A stretch of DNA of 64,000 nucleotides, from NCBI GenBank assembly GCA_019449655.1, contig JAHQXD010000002.1, positions 196,311-260,310 of the forward strand, given 5' to 3'. The notes under the pieces are model-generated. The model was not told where the DNA came from, ran no database searches, and saw only the letters and a program-made list of their open reading frames with translations. Below, in pieces: positions 15,822 through 25,010 of the stretch (within the stretch, counting starts at the first letter, position 1; each line of letters opens with the position of its first letter). This DNA comes from Ferrigenium straubiae. Lineage in GTDB: Bacteria > Pseudomonadota > Gammaproteobacteria > Burkholderiales > Gallionellaceae. Position numbers and translations under genes: made by a program.

Positions 15822-16892
15822 ATGAAGGAACTGTTCTTCACCGAAACCCGCGCGCGGCTGCGTACCTGGCTGGCCATCGGCTATGCGCTGTTCATCGTGT
15901 ATGCCAGCCTGTCACCTTTTACCGGCTGGCGCGAGCAGGGGCTGGATTTTTTCGAGGTGCTGGCCGCACCCCTGCGGCTCACCTATACCGCCTTCGATGC
16001 GACCGTGAATCTGCTGTCCTACCTGCCGCTCGGCCTGCTGGCCGGGCTGGCGTTGCATGCGCGCTTCGGCGCTGCGGCCAGCTTGATCCTCGGCCTGTGC
16101 CTCGGGGTGTCGCTGTCGGCGGGCATGGAGTTTCTGCAGATGTATCTGCCCGCGCGCATCAGTTCGAACATGGACTTGCTGGCCAACGGCGCGGGCGCGC
16201 TGATCGGCGCGCTGCTGGCGGTGCGTGTGGCCTCGTGGGACTGGTTGTTCGGCCGCCTGACGCGCTGGCGCAGCGGCCTGTTCCACCAGGGCCGGGAGAT
16301 GGATTTCGGCCTGGCGCTGCTCGCGCTGTGGATGTTCGGGCAAATCAATCCCTCCCTGCCGATGCTCGGCAACGTGTTTATCAGCGAGGTGGCGCGCCAG
16401 CCGTTTGCCGCGCTGTCCTCCGCCCCGTTCGACTGGTGGGAGAGCGCCGCCGTCACGCTGAACCTGCTGATGCTGGGCACGCTGCTGCTGACCCTGTTGC
16501 GCGCGCCGCGCAATACCGCCACCGCCTTGCCGGTGATTTTGAGTGTGGTGGCGCTGGCGAAATTTGTTGCGGCGGCGCTGCTGCTGAAATCCTGGGCGTT
16601 GCTGCTGTGGATCAACAGCGAGGCGGTGCTGGGGATGCTGTTCGGGATGGCGCTGCTGTTCGCCGCACTGTCGCTGCCGCGCGGTGCGGCGATCGTCTGC
16701 GGCGCGGCGGTGGCGCTGGCCTACTTCGCCGTGGTGAATTTTTTGTTCGGCGACAACACGCCCGCCGCCGCGATGTCGGTGTATCACTGGCACTACGGGC
16801 ACCTGCTCAATTACAACGGGCTGGCGCAGACCATCGCGCTGGTCTTCCCGTTGTTGTTGCTGTTTCACCTGTGGCGCATCAGGAAAGTATAA
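15822..16892 (+). CDS. VanZ-like membrane protein
   Basis: A 356-residue integral membrane protein with about eight hydrophobic segments. The N-terminal half matches the VanZ-like pattern (YASLSPFTGWRE, then DATVNLLSYLPLGLLAGL and the GMEFLQMYLPAR-SSNMDLLANGAGALIG stretch). VanZ relatives are linked to teicoplanin resistance in Gram-positives; in proteobacteria their role is unknown. It starts 9 bases after intI and may be co-transcribed with it, although it is more likely a chromosomal neighbour than integron cargo. Confidence 0.85.
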   Translation: MKELFFTETRARLRTWLAIGYALFIVYASLSPFTGWREQGLDFFEVLAAPLRLTYTAFDATVNLLSYLPLGLLAGLALHARFGAAASLILGLCLGVSLSAGMEFLQMYLPARISSNMDLLANGAGALIGALLAVRVASWDWLFGRLTRWRSGLFHQGREMDFGLALLALWMFGQINPSLPMLGNVFISEVARQPFAALSSAPFDWWESAAVTLNLLMLGTLLLTLLRAPRNTATALPVILSVVALAKFVAAALLLKSWALLLWINSEAVLGMLFGMALLFAALSLPRGAAIVCGAAVALAYFAVVNFLFGDNTPAAAMSVYHWHYGHLLNYNGLAQTIALVFPLLLLFHLWRIRKV

Positions 16893-16956
16893 TTGCGCAC
16901 GGCAGGGGCGGGCTGAAGCCCGCTGCGCCGGTCGACGATTTCAATCTACGGAGCAC

Positions 16957-17271
16957 ATGATGGGTTTTTACGACAAGCATGTTTTTTTCTGCACCAACCA
17001 GCGCGCGGACGGCGGCGACTGCTGCGGCAAGCGCGGCGCGCCGAAGGCACGCGAATACATGAAGAACAAGGTTGCCGAGCTCGGCATCTCCACTCTCAGG
17101 AACAACATCCGCATCAACACTGCGGGCTGCATGAACCGCTGCGACGAGGGGCCGGTCATCGTGGTGTATCCGGAGGGCACCTGGTACACCTACGTGGACG
17201 AGAAAGACCTCGACGAGATCATCGAGGAGCATCTCAGGCATGGCAGGCCGGTCGAGCGCCTGAAAATCTAG
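16957..17271 (+). CDS. Thioredoxin-like 2Fe-2S ferredoxin
   Basis: A 104-residue protein of the thioredoxin-fold ferredoxin type, a small electron carrier. Cluster ligands are likely the cysteines in FFCTNQRADGGDCCG near residues 12-24 and in AGCMNRCDEGP near residues 57-62. Start ATG 16957 (or the next ATG, 16960) follows GGAG at 16950-16953. The gene stands alone on the + strand between the VanZ-like gene and a PRC-barrel gene; no partner enzyme is adjacent. Confidence 0.88.
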   Translation: MMGFYDKHVFFCTNQRADGGDCCGKRGAPKAREYMKNKVAELGISTLRNNIRINTAGCMNRCDEGPVIVVYPEGTWYTYVDEKDLDEIIEEHLRHGRPVERLKI

Positions 17272-17308
17272 CCGCCCCGGGCTCCGCCTCCACCCGGCTT
17301 TACTGCCT

Positions 17309-17336
17309 GCCCCGCCGCCACTTGTAACGGCGGGGC
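17309..17336 (+). terminator. GC-rich hairpin after the ferredoxin gene
   Basis: A 9-base perfect stem, GCCCCGCCG (17309-17317) with CGGCGGGGC (17328-17336). No T run follows, so it may be a weak or factor-dependent terminator. Confidence 0.45.
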
Positions 17337-17468
17337 GGATATCTTCGCGCACCGCCGGTGCAATAGGTATTTCAACCTATATATTTGCGTCCTCTTCCAT
17401 GTAAAAGTTTGCCGCCTGGTTGTCAGCAATAGCGCTGTTTTCGTTTTCAATCTACCGGAGGGTTGATC

Positions 17469-17834
17469 ATGTTCAAACGTCACGTTGTGCCAAGCAGGGA
17501 AATCATCGGAAAACACGTCAGCAACAGTTGGTCGGAAGATCTGGGAGTCATCGAGGATGTGGTGCTCGACCTCAACACCGGCTGCGTGGCCTACGCGGTG
17601 CTGTCCTTCCGCGGCATCATGGGGTTCGGTGCGAAGCACTTCGCCATTCCTTGGGGGAAAATCGGGATGCCGAAGAAGGGTGCATCGGACGACATCTTTT
17701 CACTGAAGATGGATCGGGAGGATCTGCTCCATGCTCCGGGCTTCGAGCCGGACAACTGGCCGGATATGGCCGATAGCGCCTGGATGGAGGAGGTGGAAAG
17801 GCATTACCTGGAGGCAATCCACGAACCTCACTGA
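17469..17834 (+). CDS. PRC-barrel domain protein
   Basis: A 121-residue soluble protein. Residues 8-75 look like a PRC barrel (EIIGKHVSNSWSEDLGVIEDVVLDLNTG, then YAVLSFRGIMGFGAKHFAIPW), a beta-barrel found in ribosome maturation, photosynthetic and stress proteins. ATG 17469 was chosen because GGAGG at 17457-17461 fits it; the TTG two codons earlier is less likely. No neighbour suggests a specific role, so this is an unassigned, possibly stress-related protein. Confidence 0.8.
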   Translation: MFKRHVVPSREIIGKHVSNSWSEDLGVIEDVVLDLNTGCVAYAVLSFRGIMGFGAKHFAIPWGKIGMPKKGASDDIFSLKMDREDLLHAPGFEPDNWPDMADSAWMEEVERHYLEAIHEPH

Positions 17835-17885
17835 TGCCGCTTCAGGTCCTGTAGCAAATACCCGGCAGCAGCTTCCGGCAATCCT

Positions 17886-18170
17886 TCAGGGGAGCAAATT
17901 TTCCGGTTCGATTTTGCTGCCGGTTATCGCCACGACCTTGTGGCGCGATTGCCCGCCCTGCCTTAGCTCCACCTGGCGCAGCGGCACCTCGAACAATTCC
18001 GCGATGAATTTCAGCAGGGCCTCGTTGGCGCGCCCCTCGACGGGAGGGGCGGCGAGCCGGATTTTGAGCGCCTCGCCGTGCAGGCCGGCGATCTCGCTGC
18101 GCTTCGCGCCGGGCTGGACATGCAGGGTCAGGGTGACGACTTCCCCGCTGCGGCGGTACCACACAGCCAT
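17886..18170 (-). CDS. yggU: YggU family (DUF167) protein
   Basis: A 94-residue protein with the DUF167 pattern HVQPGAKRSEIAGLHGEALKIRLAAPPVEGRANEALLKF. Biochemical role is unknown. It directly follows yggT (TAA then ATG with no gap), and the four genes yggS-proC-yggT-yggU form one - strand operon, the common proteobacterial order. Confidence 0.92.
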   Translation of the reverse strand: MAVWYRRSGEVVTLTLHVQPGAKRSEIAGLHGEALKIRLAAPPVEGRANEALLKFIAELFEVPLRQVELRQGGQSRHKVVAITGSKIEPENLLP

Positions 18171-18737
18171 TTACAGCATTCCGGCGGCGAGGCGTTCCAG
18201 CGCGCCGACCGGCACGATCACGATGAGCTGGCAGACGATGAACAGCAGCAGCGGCGACAGGTCCACGCTGCCCAGCATCGGCACGACGCGGCGCAGGGGC
18301 TGGAGGAAGCGGTGGGTAATGGCCGAGAGCAGCGGCGCGGCCGGCGTGTGGGGATTCACCCAGGACAGGATCGCCTGCGCGAATACGGCCGCCATCAGCA
18401 GGTAGAGGCTGATCTTGAGCAGCTTGACCATGGCCAGAACCAGCAGCCCCGGCAACGGGAAGCCGTGGAAGGCGTAGCCCTGCGCCCACAGGGCTGCGGC
18501 CAGGTAGAGCATTTCGGCGAGCAGCGCGAGCAGCAGTGTCGCGCTGTCCAGCCCGCGCACCGCGGGGATGAAACGGCGCGCGCGCAGCACCATGAAGTCG
18601 GTCAACGCCATGACGAATTCGCCGATAGGGTTGCGCATCGGCGCGCGCAGCCATACGGCGTGGAAGCGCAACAGCAGGATCGCCGCGAAGGGCTGTAGCA
18701 GCATGTCGAGCAGGAACAGCAGGGCTTCGTTGAGCAT
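18171..18737 (-). CDS. yggT: YggT family integral membrane protein
   Basis: A 188-residue membrane protein made of two YggT repeats, each with two hydrophobic helices. The repeats show FxxxLLxPFAxxLLLRFH near the start and LKISLYLLMAAVFAQAILSWVNPHTP in the second half. YggT proteins are implicated in osmotic or cell-shape functions, but the mechanism is unsettled. ATG 18737 lies two bases after the proC stop at 18739, so the genes are tightly coupled. Confidence 0.92.
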   Translation of the reverse strand: MLNEALLFLLDMLLQPFAAILLLRFHAVWLRAPMRNPIGEFVMALTDFMVLRARRFIPAVRGLDSATLLLALLAEMLYLAAALWAQGYAFHGFPLPGLLVLAMVKLLKISLYLLMAAVFAQAILSWVNPHTPAAPLLSAITHRFLQPLRRVVPMLGSVDLSPLLLFIVCQLIVIVPVGALERLAAGML

Positions 18738-18738
18738 G

Positions 18739-19548
18739 TCAGTCCCTGCCCAGTTCGTTGCCCATTTCCCTGGAACGTTCGGCGGCGGCATGGGCGGCCT
18801 GCGCGATATGTTCCGCGACCCGGTTGGCGGACATGCTGAGCAGCGCGCGCTCGGTGGTGCCGTTCTTCGAGGTGACGCGCGCGCGCAGCACGCTCGCATC
18901 CTCATCGCTGCCGGCGGCAAGCTTGCTGGCGCCGAGGAAGGTCGCGAGGCTCAGGCGGCGCGCGTCTTCGGCATTGAAACCCAGCTCGCGCGCCGCCTGC
19001 TGCAGCGCCTCGATGAAATAGAACACGTAGGCCGAGCCGCTGCCGGAAATCGCCGTGACGGCATCCAGCATCGCCTCATCCTGCAGCCACAGCGTTTCGC
19101 CGACCGCCTCCAGGATGTCCTGCGCCTGCCCGCATTGCACGGTGCCCACCGCGGGCAAGGCGTACAGCCCGGTCATGCCGCTGCGGATCAGCGCCGGGGT
19201 GTTGGGCATGGCGCGCACTACCTTCGGGCAGTTCGCCCAGCGCGCGATGTCGCCGGCGCGGATGCCGGCGGCAATCGAGATCAGCAGTTGCCCCTTGATC
19301 AGCGGGGCAAGCTGCTGCGCCACCTCGCGCAACTGCTGCGGCTTTACCGCGAGCACGATGACTTGGCTGCCGTCCACGCCCTCGAAGAGATTGTCCACGG
19401 ATTGCACGGAAAAATCGCGCTGCAGCCTCGCGCGGCTCTCCGCGTTGACTTCCACCACGCAGAGCTGCTCGGTGAAAAACCCCTTGCCGAGCAGGCCGCC
19501 GATGAGTGCGGTGGCCATGTTGCCGCCGCCGATGAAGCAGATGTTCAT
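18739..19548 (-). CDS. proC: Pyrroline-5-carboxylate reductase
   Basis: Reduces pyrroline-5-carboxylate to proline with NAD(P)H, the last step of proline synthesis. The 269-residue protein begins with the dinucleotide-binding motif GGGNMATALIGGLLGKG (residues 7-23), followed by the conserved VVRAMPNTPALI (near 115-126) and the C-terminal ISGSGSAYVFYFIEAL signature. Length is typical. Its ATG overlaps the yggS stop by four bases. Confidence 0.96.
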   Translation of the reverse strand: MNICFIGGGNMATALIGGLLGKGFFTEQLCVVEVNAESRARLQRDFSVQSVDNLFEGVDGSQVIVLAVKPQQLREVAQQLAPLIKGQLLISIAAGIRAGDIARWANCPKVVRAMPNTPALIRSGMTGLYALPAVGTVQCGQAQDILEAVGETLWLQDEAMLDAVTAISGSGSAYVFYFIEALQQAARELGFNAEDARRLSLATFLGASKLAAGSDEDASVLRARVTSKNGTTERALLSMSANRVAEHIAQAAHAAAERSREMGNELGRD

Positions 19549-20246
19549 GTTGTTTCCTTTTGATAAGTTCGATTACCGAAAATCGCCGAGCCGACGCGCA
19601 CCATGGTCGCGCCTTCCGCGATGGCCGCGGCAAAGTCCTGCGACATGCCCATCGACAGGGTATCGAGTTGCAGGCCCTGCCGGTTCAGTTGTTCGAGCAG
19701 CTCGCGCAGCCGCGCGAATGCCTCGCGCTGCGCGGCAACTTCGTCGCTGGGTTCGGGGATGGCCATCAGCCCGCGCAGCGCAAGATGCGGCAGTTGCGCG
19801 ACCGCCCTCGCCAGTTGCTCCGCTTCTTCGGGCGGCACGCCGCTCTTGCTGGCCTCGCCGCTGATGTTCACCTGCAGGCACACCTGCAGCGGCGGCAGCG
19901 GCGCGGGGCGCTGCGCCGAGAGCCGCTCGGCGATCTTCAGCCGATCCACGCCGTGCACCCAGGAAAAACTTTCCGCGATGACGCGCGTCTTGTTGCTCTG
20001 GATCGGCCCGATGAAGTGCCACTCGATCGGCAGATCGCGTAGCGCGGCGATCTTGTCCAGCGCCTCCTGCACGTAGCTCTCGGCGAAGCGGGTCTGCCCT
20101 GCATCATATGCCTCGCGCAGCGCTTCGGGCGGGAAAGTCTTGCTCACCGCGAGCAGGATTACGTCGTTCGCGGCGCGCTCCGCCTTGGCGGCGGCAGCGT
20201 CCATCGCGGCGCGCACGGCTTGCATGTTGGAAGCGATTGTTGTCAT
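19545..20246 (-). CDS. yggS: YggS family PLP-homeostasis protein
   Basis: A 233-residue TIM-barrel protein that binds pyridoxal phosphate and buffers its level; it has no known catalytic activity. The PLP lysine is in LLAVSKTFP (about residue 36), and later family motifs are WHFIGPIQSNK and LSMGMSQDFAAAIAEGATMVRVGSAIFG. It is first in the yggS-proC-yggT-yggU operon and divergent from pilT. Confidence 0.94.
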   Translation of the reverse strand: MTTIASNMQAVRAAMDAAAAKAERAANDVILLAVSKTFPPEALREAYDAGQTRFAESYVQEALDKIAALRDLPIEWHFIGPIQSNKTRVIAESFSWVHGVDRLKIAERLSAQRPAPLPPLQVCLQVNISGEASKSGVPPEEAEQLARAVAQLPHLALRGLMAIPEPSDEVAAQREAFARLRELLEQLNRQGLQLDTLSMGMSQDFAAAIAEGATMVRVGSAIFGNRTYQKETT

Positions 20247-20333
20247 AATCCCGTGCGCTGCCCGTCCTTTTCATGCGGCCTGCAGCCGTCTCAATCAAAC
20301 CGGATTAAAACCGGCAAAACAGGGAAGATTATA

Positions 20334-21377
20334 ATGGATATCACCGAACTGCTTGCCTTCGGCGTCAAGAACAAGGCCTCCGACCTGCATCTCTCCGCCG
20401 GCCTGCCGCCGATGATCCGCGTGCACGGCGATATGCGCCGCATCAACCTGCCCGCGATGGAGCACAAGGAAGTACATGCGCTGGTGTACGACATCATGAA
20501 CGACCAGCAGCGCAAGTTCTACGAGGAGAACAAGGAAGTCGACTTCTCCTTCGAGGTGCCGGGGCTGGCGCGCTTCCGCGTGAATGCCTTCATCCAGAAC
20601 CGTGGCGCGGGCGCGGTGATGCGTACCATTCCCTCCAAGATTCTGTCGCTGGAAGACCTCAAGGCTCCGAAGAGCTTCGAGACCATCTCGGACTATCCGC
20701 GCGGCATGGTGCTGGTCACCGGGCCGACCGGCTCCGGCAAGTCCACCACGCTGGCGGCGATGATCAACCACCGCAACGAGCACGAACTGGGGCATATCCT
20801 GACGGTGGAGGACCCGATCGAATTCGTGCACGAGAGCAAGAAGTGCCTGATCAATCAGCGCGAGGTCGGGCGCGATACCCTGTCCTTCCAGAATGCGCTG
20901 CGCTCGGCGCTGCGCGAAGACCCGGACATCATCCTGGTCGGCGAAATGCGCGACCTGGAAACCATCCGCCTCGCGATGTCGGCGGCGGAAACCGGCCACC
21001 TGGTTTTCGGCACGCTGCACACCAGCTCGGCGGCCAAGACCATCGACCGTATCATCGACGTGTTCCCCGCCGACGAAAAGGAAATGGTGCGCGCGATGCT
21101 CTCCGAAAGCTTGCGCGCGGTGATCTCGCAGGCACTGCTCAAGACCAAGGACGGCACGGGCCGCGTGGCCGCGCACGAGATCATGGTCTGCACACCGGCG
21201 ATCCGCAACCTGATCCGCGAGGCCAAGGTGCCGCAGATGTATTCCGCGATCCAGACCGGCCAGAACCTCGGCATGCAGACTCTCGATCAGTGCCTGACCA
21301 ACCTGGTCAAAAACAACATCGTCAGCGCCGCCGAAGCGCGCAGCAAGGCGATGAACAAGGATCTGTTCCCCGGTTGA
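20334..21377 (+). CDS. pilT: Type IV pilus retraction ATPase PilT
   Basis: Hexameric cytoplasmic ATPase that depolymerises pili, driving twitching and DNA uptake. The 347-residue product shows Walker A GPTGSGKST (residues 130-138), the Asp box LTVEDPIEF, Walker B ILVGEMRDLET and the His box TGHLVFGTLHTSSA. ATG 20334 is preceded by AGGGAAG at 20321-20327; the open frame upstream is the divergent yggS region. It is followed by pilU after a 33-base palindrome. Confidence 0.97.
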   Translation: MDITELLAFGVKNKASDLHLSAGLPPMIRVHGDMRRINLPAMEHKEVHALVYDIMNDQQRKFYEENKEVDFSFEVPGLARFRVNAFIQNRGAGAVMRTIPSKILSLEDLKAPKSFETISDYPRGMVLVTGPTGSGKSTTLAAMINHRNEHELGHILTVEDPIEFVHESKKCLINQREVGRDTLSFQNALRSALREDPDIILVGEMRDLETIRLAMSAAETGHLVFGTLHTSSAAKTIDRIIDVFPADEKEMVRAMLSESLRAVISQALLKTKDGTGRVAAHEIMVCTPAIRNLIREAKVPQMYSAIQTGQNLGMQTLDQCLTNLVKNNIVSAAEARSKAMNKDLFPG

Positions 21378-21384
21378 TTCAACG

Positions 21385-21417
21385 GTAGGGTGGGCACAAA
21401 GAACGTGCCCACCCTAC
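21385..21417. repeat. GTAGGGTGGGCAC palindrome, short form, between pilT and pilU
   Basis: Ends GTAGGGTGGGCAC and GTGCCCACCCTAC surround AAAGAAC. It shares both arms with the long element at 6782-6861. It may attenuate read-through from pilT to pilU. Confidence 0.75.
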
Positions 21418-21449
21418 TACAAGCTACCAGCTATATTCAGGAGTTTATT

Positions 21450-22586
21450 ATGGAAAGAGACCAGGCCACCGAGCTAATCCACAATCTGTTGCGCGGCATG
21501 ATCAGCAAGAAGGCCTCCGACCTGTTCGTTACGAGCGGCTTTCCGCCGGCCTTCAAGGTGGACGGCAAGATGACGCCGGTTTCCAACCAGGCGCTGACTC
21601 CGGTGCATACCCAAGAGCTGGCGCGCGCCATCATGAACGACAAGCAGGCCGCCGAGTTCGAGGCGACGCATGAGTGCAACTTCGCGATCAGCCCGCCCGG
21701 CATCGGGCGCTTCCGCGTGAACGTGTTCATGCAGCAGCAGCGCGTCGGTATGGTGCTGCGCACTATCACCACCAAGATTCCCGATCTCGATCAGATGGGG
21801 TTGCCGCCGGTGCTGAAGGACATCGTGATGACCAAGCGCGGCCTGGTGATCCTGGTCGGCGGCACCGGCTCGGGCAAGTCCACCACGCTGGCGGCGATGA
21901 TCGGCCACCGCAACAAGAACAGCTACGGGCACATCATCACCATTGAGGATCCGGTGGAATACGTGCACGATCACGCCAACTGCATCATCACCCATCGCGA
22001 AGTCGGCGTGGACACCGAGAACTGGCACAACGCGCTGAAGAATACCCTGCGCCAGGCGCCGGACGTGATCCTGATCGGCGAAATCCGCGACCGCGAGACC
22101 ATGGAGTACGCCGTGGCTTTCGCCGAGACCGGCCACCTGTGCATGGCCACGCTGCACGCCAACAGCGCCAACCAGGCGCTGGACCGCATCATCAACTTCT
22201 TCCCGGAGGAGCGCCGCGAACAGTTGCTCATGGACCTGTCGCTGAACATCAAGGCGCTGATCTCGCAGCGCCTGATCCCGAAGAAGGACGGGGCGGGCCG
22301 TGCCGCCGCGATCGAAATCCTGCTCAATTCGCCGCTGATCGCCGACCTGATTTTCAAGGGCGAGGTGCATGCGATCAAGGATGTGATGGCCAAGTCGCGC
22401 GAATTGGGCATGGAGACCTTCGACGGCGCGCTGTACAACCTCTACGAGGCCGGCATGATCTCCTACGAGGAGGCGCTGAAGAACGCCGACTCGCTCAACG
22501 ACCTGCGCCTGCGCATCAAGCTGGAAAGCAAGCTGAGCGGAGACCGCGACGTGATGAGTGGCACCGATCATCTGAAGCTGACCTGA
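21450..22586 (+). CDS. pilU: Type IV pilus ATPase PilU
   Basis: PilT-dependent accessory retraction ATPase. The 378-residue protein has Walker A GGTGSGKST (residues 141-149), ITIEDPVEYVHD, LIGEIRDRETM and TGHLCMATLHANSANQ. It is longer than PilT and has the C-terminal extension typical of PilU. ATG 21450 has CAGGAG at 21438-21443. The pilT-pilU order is standard in betaproteobacteria. Confidence 0.96.
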   Translation: MERDQATELIHNLLRGMISKKASDLFVTSGFPPAFKVDGKMTPVSNQALTPVHTQELARAIMNDKQAAEFEATHECNFAISPPGIGRFRVNVFMQQQRVGMVLRTITTKIPDLDQMGLPPVLKDIVMTKRGLVILVGGTGSGKSTTLAAMIGHRNKNSYGHIITIEDPVEYVHDHANCIITHREVGVDTENWHNALKNTLRQAPDVILIGEIRDRETMEYAVAFAETGHLCMATLHANSANQALDRIINFFPEERREQLLMDLSLNIKALISQRLIPKKDGAGRAAAIEILLNSPLIADLIFKGEVHAIKDVMAKSRELGMETFDGALYNLYEAGMISYEEALKNADSLNDLRLRIKLESKLSGDRDVMSGTDHLKLT

Positions 22587-22603
22587 CGTTGCCGGCATGG
22601 AGC

Positions 22604-22633
22604 AAAAAGCCGCGCACAGGCGCGGCTTTTTTA
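22604..22633 (+). terminator. Terminator between pilU and the methyltransferase gene
   Basis: AAAAAGCCGCG pairs with CGCGGCTTTTTT around CACAGG. The symmetric A and T tracts suit both strands, as expected between convergent genes. Confidence 0.88.
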
Positions 22634-23770
22634 TTTGCGGTTGCTGCCCGCCACGATCCTGTACTCCAGCAGGCGGCACTCGATCGCGCCGTTGAACAGC
22701 GGGATGCGCTTCGACGGAGACAATCGCATCAGTTTCAGGATCGCCTTGTCCGCCGTGAACAGGTAAGCCGTCCAGCCGCCGAATTTCTTCTTCAGCGCGT
22801 CGCCCAGCTTCGGGTACAACTCCGCCAGTTCGTCCAGCTCGCCCATGCGTTCGCCGTAGGGCAGGTTGGCCACCAGCACGCCGCTCTCCGCCGGGGCGGA
22901 AATTTCCAGGATATTGGCCTGCTTGAGCTGCACGCATTCCGACAGGCCGGCCTCGTGCAGGTTGCGCCATGCGGTCTTCAGCGCGTCGCCGTACAGGTCG
23001 CTGCCGTAGATTTCCAGCGGCCTGGCCGGAAGCTGCGCGGCGATCGCCTGTTCGCGCATCTGGCTCCACTTCGCGGCATCGAAATTTTTCAGCTTCTCGA
23101 AGGCGAAGCCGCGCCCGATGCCGGGCTGGATGTTGAGGGACATCTGCGCCGCCTCGATCAAAAAGGTGCCGCTGCCGCACATCGGGTCGAGCAGCGGCGT
23201 GCCGGGCTGCCAGCCGCTCAGGCGCAAAATGCCCGCCGCGAGGTTCTCGCGGATCGGCGCGATGTTGGTGTGTGATCGCACGCCACGCTTGAACAGCGCG
23301 TCGCCCGAGGTGTCGAGGTACAGCATCATGCTGTTGCCTTCGAGGAAGGCATGGATGCGGATGTCCGGCGTGAGCGTGTCCACGCTCGGACGCTCGTTGC
23401 AGTGCTCGCGGAAGCGGTCGCACACCGCGTCCTTGATGCGCAGCGTGACGAACTCCAGGCTCTTCAGCGGGCACTTGATCGCCGTGACGTTGACGCGGAT
23501 CGTGTTGCCCACGTCGAACCAGCGCTGCCATTGCAGCTCGAGCGCAGTCTGGTAAATGTCATGTTCGCTGCGGTACTGCGCTTCCTTGACGCGCCACAGG
23601 ATGCGGCTGGCGATGCGGTTCTCCAGGTTGGCGCGGTAGCACAGCGGCCAGTCGCCGGAAAAATGCACGCCGCCTTCGGTGCTGCGCACGTTGCTTGCGC
23701 CGAGCGCTTCGAGGTCGCCATGCAGGATGGCTTCCAGTCCGCGCGGGCAGGGGGCGAAAAAATCAGGCAT
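22631..23770 (-). CDS. rlmL: THUMP-domain 23S rRNA methyltransferase (RlmL type)
   Basis: Likely transfers a methyl group from SAM to a guanine N2 of 23S rRNA (RlmL-type activity, position G2445 in E. coli). The 379-residue protein has an N-terminal ferredoxin-like/THUMP region (residues 1-160), the SAM motif LLDPMCGSGTFLIEAA near residues 192-207 and the catalytic motif NLPYGER near residue 304. It lacks the RlmK half fused in E. coli, the usual form outside gammaproteobacteria. Exact substrate position is inferred. Confidence 0.88.
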   Translation of the reverse strand: MPDFFAPCPRGLEAILHGDLEALGASNVRSTEGGVHFSGDWPLCYRANLENRIASRILWRVKEAQYRSEHDIYQTALELQWQRWFDVGNTIRVNVTAIKCPLKSLEFVTLRIKDAVCDRFREHCNERPSVDTLTPDIRIHAFLEGNSMMLYLDTSGDALFKRGVRSHTNIAPIRENLAAGILRLSGWQPGTPLLDPMCGSGTFLIEAAQMSLNIQPGIGRGFAFEKLKNFDAAKWSQMREQAIAAQLPARPLEIYGSDLYGDALKTAWRNLHEAGLSECVQLKQANILEISAPAESGVLVANLPYGERMGELDELAELYPKLGDALKKKFGGWTAYLFTADKAILKLMRLSPSKRIPLFNGAIECRLLEYRIVAGSNRK

Positions 23771-23773
23771 GGA

Positions 23774-24184
23774 TCAGAAGGGCTTGACGGTGACGAGGAT
23801 GACGATGGCGATCAGCAGCAGCACGGGCATCTCGTTGAACCAACGGTAGAACACATGGCTGCGCGTGTTGCGGTCTTCGGCGAACAGCTTGACCAGGTGA
23901 CCGCAATAGCGGTGGTAGCCCAGCAGCACCAGCACCAGCAGAAGTTTGGCATGCATCCAGCCGCCGCCGATGCCGTAGCCCAGCCAGAGCCACAGGCCGA
24001 AACCGATCGCCAGCCAGGCAATCGGCGTGACGAAGCGGTACAGCTTGCGCTCCATCAGTTTAAGCCGCGCGATTTCGGCAGGCTCGGTCGCCATCGCGTG
24101 GTTGACGAAGATGCGCGGCAGATAGAACAGACCCGCGAACCAGCTCACCACGAAAATGATATGAAACGATTTAACCCACAGCAT
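23774..24184 (-). CDS. hemJ: HemJ-type protoporphyrinogen IX oxidase
   Basis: Oxidises protoporphyrinogen IX to protoporphyrin IX in haem synthesis. The 136-residue four-helix membrane protein has the conserved His in SFHIIFVVSWFAGLFYLPR (H8) and a conserved lysine in GWMHAKLLLVLVLLGYH, both family hallmarks. Other haem genes (hemL, hemB, hemE) lie within 30 kb, but this gene stands between the methyltransferase and ABC transporter genes on the - strand. HemG and HemY were not seen in the window. Confidence 0.9.
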   Translation of the reverse strand: MLWVKSFHIIFVVSWFAGLFYLPRIFVNHAMATEPAEIARLKLMERKLYRFVTPIAWLAIGFGLWLWLGYGIGGGWMHAKLLLVLVLLGYHRYCGHLVKLFAEDRNTRSHVFYRWFNEMPVLLLIAIVILVTVKPF

Positions 24185-24193
24185 GAACTATCC

Positions 24194-24979
24194 TCATTGC
24201 GACAAGCGCCGCCGGAACAGCACCAGCGACACGTAAAAACCCAGCAGCGCGTAGGCCAGCAGCACGGCGGCATGCCACAGGGGCTGCGCCGGAATTGTGT
24301 TGTTCAGCAGCGGCCGCGCTAGGTCGATCGCGTGCGTCAGCGGCAGGAAGGCCGATATGTTTTGCAGCAGCGGCGGCAACTGGTCGACCGGGAAAAACAC
24401 GCCGCATAATAGCACCATCGGCGTGATCACCAGCGTGAAGTAGTACATGAAGAAGTCGTAGCCGGGCGCGACGGCGGTCATGATCAGCCCGAGCGAGGCG
24501 AAGCACAGGCCGACCAGCAGCGCGAGCGGGATGAGCCACAGCGTGAGCGGCGAATGCGACAGCCCGAGCAGCCAGATCACCGCGAGCACCGCGAGGCCGG
24601 AGAGCAGGCTTTTGCTCGCTGCCCAGGCGATTTCCGAGAACACGATGTCGTCTAGTGTGATGGGGGTGTTGAGGATCGCCTCCCAAGTGCGCTGCTCGTG
24701 CATGCGCGCGAAGCCGGAATACAAGGCCTCGAAGCTCGCGCTGTTCATGGTGCTGTAGCACACCGTCCCGGCGGCGAGGAAGGCGATGTAGGACATGCCA
24801 CCGACCTCCGGCAGCATCCCGCCCAGCCCGTAGCCCAGGCCCAGCATGTAGATCACCGGATCGGCGAGATGGCCGAGGATCGACGAGCCGGCCATCTTCT
24901 TCCACACGAGGAAGTTGCGCCGCCAGATCGGGACGAAGCGGAGGCTCGGGCGCGGTGGCGCGAAGATTCTTGTTTTCAT
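24194..24979 (-). CDS. ABC-2 type exporter permease (NodJ-like)
   Basis: The 261-residue membrane protein has about six helices and the ABC-2 pattern with TWEAILNTPITLDDIVFSEIAWA, near the middle, and PMVLLCGVFFPVDQLP. This is the permease half of an exporter; the paired ATPase gene is at 25101-26015. The substrate is unknown; NodIJ relatives export polysaccharides or lipooligosaccharides. A palindromic repeat (25011-25068) separates the two genes. Confidence 0.87.
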   Translation of the reverse strand: MKTRIFAPPRPSLRFVPIWRRNFLVWKKMAGSSILGHLADPVIYMLGLGYGLGGMLPEVGGMSYIAFLAAGTVCYSTMNSASFEALYSGFARMHEQRTWEAILNTPITLDDIVFSEIAWAASKSLLSGLAVLAVIWLLGLSHSPLTLWLIPLALLVGLCFASLGLIMTAVAPGYDFFMYYFTLVITPMVLLCGVFFPVDQLPPLLQNISAFLPLTHAIDLARPLLNNTIPAQPLWHAAVLLAYALLGFYVSLVLFRRRLSQ

Positions 24980-25010
24980 TCCATCACTGCCAATTGGATT
25001 ACTCGTGCAT